Shown here one piece after another: positions 1 to 4,047 of a stretch of 5,871 bases of DNA. The first letter of the stretch is position 1, and the number at the start of each line of letters is the position of its first letter. The DNA is from Candidatus Nanohaloarchaea archaeon. Its GTDB lineage: Archaea > Nanohalarchaeota > Nanosalinia > Nanosalinales > JAHENU01. Made by a program: the position numbers and the translations under genes. The DNA lies in the NCBI GenBank assembly GCA_018609855.1, contig JAHENU010000025.1, positions 1 to 5,871 on the forward strand, written 5' to 3'. A model generated the notes under the pieces. The model did no database searches, had not been told where the DNA came from, and was given only the letters and a program-made list of their open reading frames with translations.

Positions 1-15
1 AGTTGTGGCAGGGAT

Positions 16-228
16 ATGAATGGAGAACAATTGGCGGAGAATGAAAAGAGTGAAGGCTGTTGTGAAGAATGTACTTGGGATGATGGATCACTGCGCAGTA
101 AAGAAGAGGTGCGGGAGAATCTTATTACGCATTATATAGAAGAAACGGAAAATGATCGCGAAGTAGTGGAAGAAGTGGTCGATCAAATTTTGAATGAGCG
201 GCCCGCCTGGCAATTCAATACTGAATGA
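16..228 (+). CDS. Small acidic hypothetical protein with a CCxxC cluster (5' end uncertain)
   Basis: A 70-residue protein from the ATG at 16. The frame stays open back to position 1, so the true start could lie outside the window and the gene may be longer. It is very rich in Glu and Asp. Residues 15-19 form a Cys-Cys-x-x-Cys cluster followed by a Trp, a possible metal or thiol site, although one such cluster alone is not a complete zinc finger. Residues about 26-60 look helical and charged, ending in an Ile-Leu-Asn-Glu-Arg-Pro segment. There is no signal peptide or membrane segment, so it is probably cytoplasmic. It is followed after 78 bp by a gene with its own TATA box, so it need not share that transcript. 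I do not recognise the family. Coding status is supported mainly by codon use and coherent composition. Confidence 0.6.
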   Translation: MNGEQLAENEKSEGCCEECTWDDGSLRSKEEVRENLITHYIEETENDREVVEEVVDQILNERPAWQFNTE

Positions 229-273
229 ACCTGTCGTACATCGCGCACAAGTGTATTGCAGTAATTGGCTATG

Positions 274-282
274 TTTTATATA
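274..282 (+). promoter_or_regulatory. TATA box for the beta-repeat membrane protein
   Basis: TTTTATATA, centred at 278, lies 29 nt before the in-frame ATG at 307, which fits an archaeal leaderless promoter. No A-rich BRE stands directly upstream, so it is weaker evidence than the other promoters here. A second AT-rich run at 291-300 would be too close to this ATG. Confidence 0.5.
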
Positions 283-306
283 TCTGTCTTGCCAATATAT
301 AATGAG

Positions 307-1032
307 ATGGATAATCTCTACATAATCACGGCACACGGCGAAGATTTAAAACCATCGGCGCTTTCACATGGTTCTCGTTCACATATGCTAATTATAGCGC
401 TGGTTGTTATAGTAGTGGTTGCTTTAGGATCATTTTTATTGACAGGGAATGGTATGAGATCTGTAACAGGCTCTCATATTATTGGTGATACGTTTTCTAC
501 TTCCTCAAATACTGGGAAGCCATTATCTGCTCAATTACGGCTTGACAGTACTTTTGAAATAGAAATGGAAGGAGCAAAAGTAGATATGTTGTCACAAAAT
601 CCACGGAAAGAATTGTATGTGGATGGCAAGTTATTTGAGCTTGGAAAACCTTCTCAAATTCAATTACGTATTGCGGATTATACAGGCACATTTAATACAA
701 ACAATGCACAGGTCACTTTAGAAGGAACGGGCGATGACATGATGATCAATCAAATTGATCTAATTTCAGAAAAAGACACTTCATTGCGGGTAAAAGAATT
801 GCCCATATCGAGCGGCTCTGTATCGAATTTTTCTACGAAGAATGTACAGATAGATGGGGTGAGCGGCACAGTGCAGGTATCTGATGTGTCAAAATGTACT
901 CTGCGCGGAGGCACGTTAGAGATTGGTTCCTTTACTGGCAGTCTGTCGATACAAGTAGGAGCTCTTAAACTTAATGGGGCAGGAACAGAAGTAGTGTGTA
1001 TATCGCAAGGAGTGCGCACTGAAGTGTCGTAA
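307..1032 (+). CDS. Single-pass membrane-anchored protein with beta-rich repeated outer domain, unknown function
   Basis: A 241-residue protein from ATG 307. The frame is open further upstream (ATG 271, TTG 265), but those starts fall before or inside the probable TATA box at 274-282. Residues 1-25 are polar, residues about 26-46 form one strong hydrophobic segment (Met-Leu-Ile-Ile-Ala to Ser-Phe-Leu-Leu), and the remaining 195 residues are rich in Thr, Ser, Gly and Val in alternating patterns typical of beta strands. Three related stretches of about 23 residues at 120-142, 180-202 and 204-226 share the pattern hydrophobic-x-I-x-x-aromatic/V-T/S-G, followed by strands and a Leu-x-Gly turn. 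This suggests a stacked beta fold outside the cell. There are only two cysteines, near residues 197 and 231. It converges on the bPH2 gene with an 18-bp gap. I do not recognise a named family; it resembles the many anonymous N-anchored beta proteins of DPANN archaea. That comparison is from memory, not a search. Confidence 0.75.
   Translation: MDNLYIITAHGEDLKPSALSHGSRSHMLIIALVVIVVVALGSFLLTGNGMRSVTGSHIIGDTFSTSSNTGKPLSAQLRLDSTFEIEMEGAKVDMLSQNPRKELYVDGKLFELGKPSQIQLRIADYTGTFNTNNAQVTLEGTGDDMMINQIDLISEKDTSLRVKELPISSGSVSNFSTKNVQIDGVSGTVQVSDVSKCTLRGGTLEIGSFTGSLSIQVGALKLNGAGTEVVCISQGVRTEVS
664..984 (+). repeat. Three degenerate 23-residue beta repeats within the membrane protein
   Basis: The protein copies are encoded at 664-732, 844-912 and 916-984. 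The first and third align without gaps and share Leu1, Ile3, an aromatic at 6, Thr7-Gly8, Leu at 19, Gly at 21 and Gly at 23. The middle copy matches at Ile3, Ser/Thr7, Gly8 and the closing glycines with a one-residue shift. Copies two and three are separated by a single codon. There is no matching DNA-level repetition, so this is an old duplication or convergent beta geometry. Confidence 0.5.
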
Positions 1033-1050
1033 GAGGCTTGCCGTAAGGAG

Positions 1051-1506
1051 TTATTCACTTGAGTAAGCTTGTACTAAATTGTCAAGATACTGGCTCACTG
1101 CATGCGGTTTTCGCACGTAATTTAATTCGACTGCTTCTGCGGTAATGAAAGAAACTTTCACGTGTCCATAGCCAAGTAATCGTTCAAAAGCAGACTGATA
1201 GAGATTGATATCGGCAATGTGGTGGTATAGCATACTGGTACGTTGTTTACTAGCTATTCCTCCTTCGATGATAAGGCGAGAAGGGGTGAGGTGGTATGCA
1301 GTAGTTTTTCTGTCAATTTCTGCTCCTACAACAATTCCTGCAGGCACTAAAATTAATGCAATTTGGAGTAATGATGGCACGGGAAGTGAGTAGAAAGAAG
1401 TGGAAATAAAGAATCCGATCAAAAATGCAGCGAAAACATAGTTGCGTACATATTTAATGCGTCCTGGGCGCATAAACAGAAGACTTTGCTCAATGCCAGC
1501 TGCCAT
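1051..1506 (-). CDS. bPH2 (DUF304/YdbS-like) membrane protein
   Basis: A 151-residue protein with two membrane segments and a bacterial/archaeal-type pleckstrin-homology fold (bPH2, formerly DUF304). After a Glu-Gln-x-Leu-Leu-x-x-x-Arg-Pro lead (residues 6-14), hydrophobic segments lie at about 22-39 and 44-62. The PH domain begins at Tyr71-His-Leu-Thr-Pro-Ser-Arg-Leu-Ile-Ile, continues with a Gly-Ile strand, the characteristic 'His-Ile-Ala-Asp-Ile' strand near 96-100, 'Arg-Leu-Leu-Gly-Tyr-Gly' at 109-114, and ends with a short helix to residue 151. All of these are hallmarks of the family. The frame is open to an ATG at 1551 (166 residues), but a TATA box at 1530-1537 sits inside that extension 27 nt before ATG 1506, so 1506 is preferred. 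Members sit in the membrane with the PH domain usually cytosolic; ligands are mostly unknown. The gene diverges from the 5S rRNA and converges on the beta-repeat protein gene. Confidence 0.9.
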   Translation of the reverse strand: MAAGIEQSLLFMRPGRIKYVRNYVFAAFLIGFFISTSFYSLPVPSLLQIALILVPAGIVVGAEIDRKTTAYHLTPSRLIIEGGIASKQRTSMLYHHIADINLYQSAFERLLGYGHVKVSFITAEAVELNYVRKPHAVSQYLDNLVQAYSSE

Positions 1507-1529
1507 ATATATGATACAGCGCGCGGAGC

Positions 1530-1537
1530 TTATAAAA
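1530..1537 (-). promoter_or_regulatory. TATA box for the bPH2 gene
   Basis: Read on the minus strand this is TTTTATAA, preceded by a purine-rich GATCAAG (possible BRE). Its centre (1533.5) is 27.5 nt from ATG 1506, the spacing of an archaeal leaderless start. It lies inside the longer open frame that begins at 1551, which argues against that longer start. Confidence 0.7.
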
Positions 1538-1551
1538 CTTGATCGTCTCAT

Positions 1552-1568
1552 AGCAAAATCTTTAAAAG
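1552..1568 (+). promoter_or_regulatory. BRE plus TATA box of the 5S rRNA gene
   Basis: AGCAAAATC (BRE-like) followed by TTTAAAAG at 1561-1568. The TATA centre lies about 25 nt upstream of the first base of 5S helix I (1590), the expected archaeal distance to a transcription start. It shows that 5S is transcribed alone and not from an upstream 16S-23S operon within this window. Confidence 0.75.
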
Positions 1569-1587
1569 GTTATCAAAGAATGTAACC

Positions 1588-1706
1588 ACGCTGGCGGCCA
1601 CAGCGGAGGGGAACCACCCGTTCCCATTCCGAACACGGCAGTTAAGCCCTCCAGCGATCCGAGTTGTACTGCCCTTGGGTGGGAAGCTCGGGACGCTGCC
1701 AGCTCC
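1588..1706 (+). rRNA. rrf: 5S ribosomal RNA, archaeal type
   Basis: A 5S rRNA of about 118 nt; the exact ends are uncertain by a few bases. Helix I pairs 1590-1598 with 1695-1703 (nine pairs, one G-U). Helix II pairs GGAGGG at 1605-1610 with CCCTCC at 1647-1652. The universally conserved loop block CCCATTCCGAACACGG spans 1623-1638 and is followed by GTTAAGCC. CCGAG at 1659-1663 pairs with CTCGG at 1687-1691. The 5' 'GGCGGCC-CAGCGG' pattern is typical of archaea. The gene stands alone with its own promoter, as seen in archaea with dispersed rRNA genes; no 16S or 23S is present here. A five-T run directly follows it. Confidence 0.96.
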
Positions 1707-1711
1707 TTTTT
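1707..1711 (+). terminator. Oligo-T terminator of 5S rRNA
   Basis: A TTTTT run begins four bases after the end of 5S helix I and continues into T/A-rich sequence, like the U-tract terminators of archaeal RNA polymerase. It abuts the stop codon (1713-1715) of the convergent antiporter gene, so the two transcripts probably overlap at their ends. Confidence 0.6.
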
Positions 1712-1712
1712 A

Positions 1713-2984
1713 TTATTCGTCCCGTGTTTTAATGCCTGTTTGAGTGTCTTCTTCTTTCTCTGCTTGGTCAGCGGCTTCCTGCCTATTGTTAAATATTTGA
1801 GTCATAACGACTGAATAAATAATGCTGACCATAATGACTACCAGCACGACCGATGAAAAGATGTCGGTGGTTTTGTCACTGAAATGACTGGCATACGGTG
1901 CTTGTGCCGGGAATTGAGATAATACAGCAGCTGCAAGGCCTCGTGGAATCATGCTGTTGATAAAATGTACTTCGTTTTTCTGTAGTTCCATACCTACTGT
2001 TGCTAATTTAGCAGCGACTAGGCGCATGATAATGACAACAGCAGAAAGGATAAGGCCGTAATAGATGAATATGGGTTTCGCTAAGAAGATAATGCCTAAA
2101 AAGACGAAAAAGAAGGATTCTATGAAAAATGAGAGTTCTGACTGGAATAATTTCAAAAGCCGATCAACTTTGAATTGTTTTTTTAGTTTAAGAATGCTTG
2201 AAAATGTAGGAGCGTTTCCGAGAACAATGCCAAAAGCAAGTGAGGCTATGGCGCCACTGCCGCCATTGAGTTCCGTAAAGCTGAAGAGGAGGAATAGGGC
2301 ACCAAGAGTAAACATGTAGTCATACGCTTTATGCTGTATTTTGTCAAGGATAAAGAGCCAGACAATACCTAAAATGCCGCCTAACATGGCTCCAATAGAA
2401 AAGGCGGCCAACACGTTTTGAATTGGTGAGGCTGAGCCTGCCTCCACTATATATTGAAGGATAGCAATGGCAAAAATCACAATAATGGGGTCGGTGAGGA
2501 TAGATTCAAGATTAAGTATAGTTTTGACATTGTCCCGAATGGTGATGTTCTTCGTAATAGATAATACTACTGGTGAAGATGTGCCGCCAATGATAGCACC
2601 AAGGAGAAGGCCAGTTTCCAGGTCAAAATTAAACAAGAAAATAGATATAAGTGATACAGCGGCCATAGTAAGAATGACTGTTAAAATAGCAAGGCCTAAG
2701 CTGCGGGAGAGGCCACGAACTAACTGATAGAAATCTATGTTGAGGCCTGCTTCAAATAAAATGAGCAATAAAGCAAATGAGCCAAGAACGCCGGAAATGT
2801 CTAAAAAGGATTGGCGGGAGGTAAATTGAAAGACAAGTTGGGATACTGGCCCTATTAGGAGTCCAAAGAGCAAGAGCCAAATGATATCAGGAATCTTTGT
2901 TCGATCGAAAAATAAAGCACCGATATAGCCAATGACTAAGGTAAGTCCCAGGAGAATGAAGATGGGGTTTGGATCGATGGTCAT
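1713..2984 (-). CDS. Cation:proton antiporter, CPA1/NhaP-like
   Basis: A 423-residue polytopic membrane protein of the sodium/proton exchanger fold, with about 12-13 hydrophobic segments between residues 6 and 397 and a charged cytoplasmic tail (398-423). It is expected to exchange Na+ or K+ for H+ across the cell membrane. Family motifs: Phe-Glu-Ala-Gly-Leu-Asn at 77-82; Gly-Gly-Thr-Ser-Ser-Pro-Val-Val at 133-140 (unwound crossing helix); Glu160-Ser161-Ile-Leu-Thr164-Asp165-Pro; and Pro-Arg348-Gly-Leu-Ala-Ala at 347-352. Spacing agrees with archaeal NhaP numbering as I recall it (Thr129/Glu154/Asp159/Arg337). The usual Asn of the 'ND' pair is Thr164, and the Asp expected after Thr135 is Ser136, so ion choice and charge balance may differ from classic NhaP. 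The frame is open to an ATG at 3086 (457 residues), but that extension is hydrophilic and contains the TATA box at 3007-3014, so ATG 2984 is preferred. Confidence 0.92.
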   Translation of the reverse strand: MTIDPNPIFILLGLTLVIGYIGALFFDRTKIPDIIWLLLFGLLIGPVSQLVFQFTSRQSFLDISGVLGSFALLLILFEAGLNIDFYQLVRGLSRSLGLAILTVILTMAAVSLISIFLFNFDLETGLLLGAIIGGTSSPVVLSITKNITIRDNVKTILNLESILTDPIIVIFAIAILQYIVEAGSASPIQNVLAAFSIGAMLGGILGIVWLFILDKIQHKAYDYMFTLGALFLLFSFTELNGGSGAIASLAFGIVLGNAPTFSSILKLKKQFKVDRLLKLFQSELSFFIESFFFVFLGIIFLAKPIFIYYGLILSAVVIIMRLVAAKLATVGMELQKNEVHFINSMIPRGLAAAVLSQFPAQAPYASHFSDKTTDIFSSVVLVVIMVSIIYSVVMTQIFNNRQEAADQAEKEEDTQTGIKTRDE

Positions 2985-3006
2985 ATTTGTAAGGTGCTGG
3001 CTCTGA

Positions 3007-3014
3007 TTATAAAT
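3007..3014 (-). promoter_or_regulatory. TATA box (with BRE) of the antiporter gene
   Basis: On the minus strand a GAAAC element (BRE-like) is followed by ATTTATAA. The centre (3010.5) is 26.5 nt from ATG 2984, which fixes a leaderless start there and places the promoter inside the longer open frame starting at 3086. Confidence 0.75.
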
Positions 3015-3087
3015 GTTTCTATAATCGCTTGCTTTGGAAAGAATGGCGCATCTGTGTGTTTGATCTACGGGGGCTGCTGGAGACAAG

Positions 3088-3119
3088 TATTTATATTTTT
3101 CCAGAAAGTCAGTTAAACC
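3088..3119 (+). promoter_or_regulatory. Possible promoter elements upstream of tRNA-Asp
   Basis: Two candidates exist. GTTAAACC at 3112-3119, preceded by an AAAG purine run, would start transcription near 3141-3142 and give a leader of about 10 nt. A better TATA match, TATTTATAT at 3088-3096, would start near 3118-3120 and give a leader of about 33 nt. I cannot choose between them from sequence alone. Confidence 0.3.
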
Positions 3120-3151
3120 TAGTGAGACTTCAATAATAACATTATCGCTGT

Positions 3152-3224
3152 GCCCTGGTGGTGTAGTGGCCTATCATTCGAGCCTGTCACGCTCGGGACA
3201 CGGGTTCAAATCCCGTCCAGGGCG
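3152..3224 (+). tRNA. tRNA-Asp (GTC anticodon)
   Basis: A 73-nt intronless tRNA. The acceptor stem GCCCTGG (3152-3158) pairs perfectly with CCAGGGC (3217-3223), and G73 is at 3224. The D-arm GTGT/TCAT is followed by anticodon stem CGAGC/GCTCG (3179-3183/3191-3195). The anticodon GTC is at 3186-3188 in loop CTGTCAC. The T-arm ACGGG/CCCGT encloses TTCAAAT. GTC with G73 matches aspartate identity. CCA is not encoded (ATT follows), so it must be added by the CCA-adding enzyme. It is a single tRNA, not part of a cluster in this window. Confidence 0.98.
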
Positions 3225-3327
3225 ATTAACACACTTCGCCGAGATTTCTGTGCGAAAAAATACATCTCTGTCACTTTCCTTTATCTATATCAGTTTTCAC
3301 GTTAGCAGTGAACAGTCGATATCTCCA

Positions 3328-3351
3328 ATATAGCTATATCACTATATAGTG
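3328..3351. repeat. Two abutting 12-bp perfect palindromes
   Basis: ATATAGCTATAT (3328-3339) is immediately followed by CACTATATAGTG (3340-3351); each equals its own reverse complement. They could bind a dimeric repressor or act as bidirectional TATA-like sites, but no gene start lies at the expected distance on either side. AT-rich sequence makes chance palindromes commoner, so function is unproven. Confidence 0.4.
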
Positions 3352-3507
3352 TTTCTTATCTCTGACTAGTTCGAATTCATATTCAGCGCCACCGAAAGCG
3401 CCAATACTTCCAGAATAAAGAGTACATCGTTTTGTGTCTTGTTTAAGATACTCCGTCCATGAATATTGTTCATCTGTTATGTACCATCTCCTGATATTAA
3501 TAAGCAA
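3334..3507 (-). CDS. Doubtful small ORF, possible remnant or tiny protein
   Basis: A minus-strand frame reads about 57 residues from a TTG at 3507 to a TAG at 3334-3336; it is open to another TTG at 3561, inside ndk. The C-terminal half (Tyr-Ser-Trp-Thr-Glu-Tyr-Leu through Glu-Phe-Glu-Leu-Val-Arg-Asp-Lys-Lys) looks like real protein, with sensible codons and composition. However, there is no ATG in frame and no TATA box at leaderless distance from either TTG. A TATA-like ATATTAATAA at 3494-3503 would instead lead to an ATG at 3473 in a different frame that gives only 35 unremarkable residues. It could be a decayed gene fragment, a gene with an unusual start, or chance. I do not recognise the product. 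Confidence 0.2.
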   Translation of the reverse strand: MLINIRRWYITDEQYSWTEYLKQDTKRCTLYSGSIGAFGGAEYEFELVRDKKHYIVI

Positions 3508-3510
3508 GGC

Positions 3511-3523
3511 AAAAACTTTTAAG
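3511..3523 (+). promoter_or_regulatory. BRE and TATA box of ndk
   Basis: AAAAA (BRE-like) followed by CTTTTAAG at 3516-3523. The TATA centre (3519.5) is 27.5 nt before ATG 3547, so the ndk mRNA is expected to be leaderless. The GT-rich sequence between them contains no Shine-Dalgarno at a useful distance. Confidence 0.7.
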
Positions 3524-3546
3524 AGGGTTGTGGGGTTGGGATAGGC

Positions 3547-4041
3547 ATGGCAATAGAACAAACACTGGTACTGATAAAGCCAGATGGCGTGCAGCGGAGT
3601 TTAGTAGGCGAGATCATATCGCGGTTTGAGACAGCTGGGTTGAAAATAGTTGGTATGAAATCCGTCTGGGCCGATGAAGAGTTTGCCAAACAGCATTATA
3701 CTGAAGATATTGCAGAGCGGCGCGGCGAGCAGGTGCGACGCTGGTTATTAGATTATATTAAAGAAGGGCCTGTTGTGGCTATGGTGTTGGAAGGAGCGAA
3801 TGCGGTGGAAAATGTGCGGCGTATTGTTGGGGGTACTGAGCCAAAAAGTGCACCTGCGGGCACAATCCGTGGTGATTTCTCACACATTAGCTTTGCGCAT
3901 GCTGATGAGCAAGAAAAGCCGGTGCGGAATTTGATCCATGCTTCAGGCAATGCAAAGGAAGCGGAGCAAGAAGTGGCTTTGTGGTTTAGCGAAGAGGAAT
4001 TACATTCGTACAAGACCGTGCATGACGTGCATGTGCTCTAA
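3547..4041 (+). CDS. ndk: Nucleoside diphosphate kinase
   Basis: A 164-residue cytoplasmic enzyme that transfers the terminal phosphate from ATP to other NDPs through a phosphohistidine, balancing (d)NTP pools. Seen in the sequence: Thr-Leu-Val-Leu-Ile-Lys-Pro-Asp-Gly-Val-Gln-Arg at 6-17; Gly-Pro-Val-Val-Ala-Met-Val-Leu-Glu-Gly at 74-83; Gly-Gly-Thr-Glu-Pro at 95-99; Gly-Thr-Ile-Arg-Gly-Asp-Phe at 105-111; and Asn-Leu-Ile-His131-Ala-Ser-Gly-Asn with the catalytic His131, in place of the common His-Gly-Ser-Asp. The usual 'RPFF' of the nucleotide-binding loop is replaced by Glu-Arg-Arg-Gly-Glu-Gln-Val-Arg-Arg-Trp (57-66), and the tail runs on as Ser-Tyr-Lys-Thr-Val-His-Asp. Both traits fit, from memory, a variant clade shared by DPANN archaea and some candidate-phylum bacteria. 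It is transcribed alone from its own TATA box and converges on the glycosyltransferase gene with a 6-bp gap. Confidence 0.96.
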   Translation: MAIEQTLVLIKPDGVQRSLVGEIISRFETAGLKIVGMKSVWADEEFAKQHYTEDIAERRGEQVRRWLLDYIKEGPVVAMVLEGANAVENVRRIVGGTEPKSAPAGTIRGDFSHISFAHADEQEKPVRNLIHASGNAKEAEQEVALWFSEEELHSYKTVHDVHVL

Positions 4042-4047
4042 TTATTC

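Larger units (their letters stand above)
3225..3546. other. Spacer between tRNA-Asp and ndk: no convincing gene, twin palindromes
   Basis: This 322-bp stretch holds the ndk promoter at its right end, two abutting 12-bp perfect palindromes at 3328-3351 and a doubtful minus-strand open frame that ends at 3334. I see no C/D-box or H/ACA RNA motifs, no second tRNA and no clear terminator for tRNA-Asp beyond T/C-rich sequence near 3283-3292. Confidence 0.5.

Noticed and set aside
88..336. Minus-strand open frame of 82 residues opposite the first gene
   Set aside because: It overlaps the coding acidic gene and the next gene's promoter region, has a His/Ile/Phe-rich antisense-type composition and shows no family pattern.
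740..780. ATGATGA followed by a distant TCAGA, resembling a C/D-box sRNA
   Set aside because: It is within coding sequence, the D box CTGA is absent on the same strand and there is no terminal stem or C'/D' pair.
750..1058. Minus-strand open frame of 102 residues
   Set aside because: It is the antisense shadow of the beta-repeat membrane protein, and its beginning overlaps the end of the bPH2 gene. Its composition (Thr, Ser, Pro, Arg) is that of a mirrored frame.
2065..2727. Plus-strand open frames opposite the antiporter (84 and 86 residues)
   Set aside because: They lie wholly inside a well-supported antiporter gene and read as Met/Lys/Arg-rich antisense of membrane helices.
3753..4013. 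Minus-strand open frame of 86 residues inside ndk
   Set aside because: Antisense shadow of a clear NDK with intact catalytic motifs; no promoter of its own.
4018..4033. Near direct repeat GTGCATGACGTGCATG at the end of ndk
   Set aside because: It encodes the His-Asp-Val-His tail expected for this NDK type, so it needs no other explanation.
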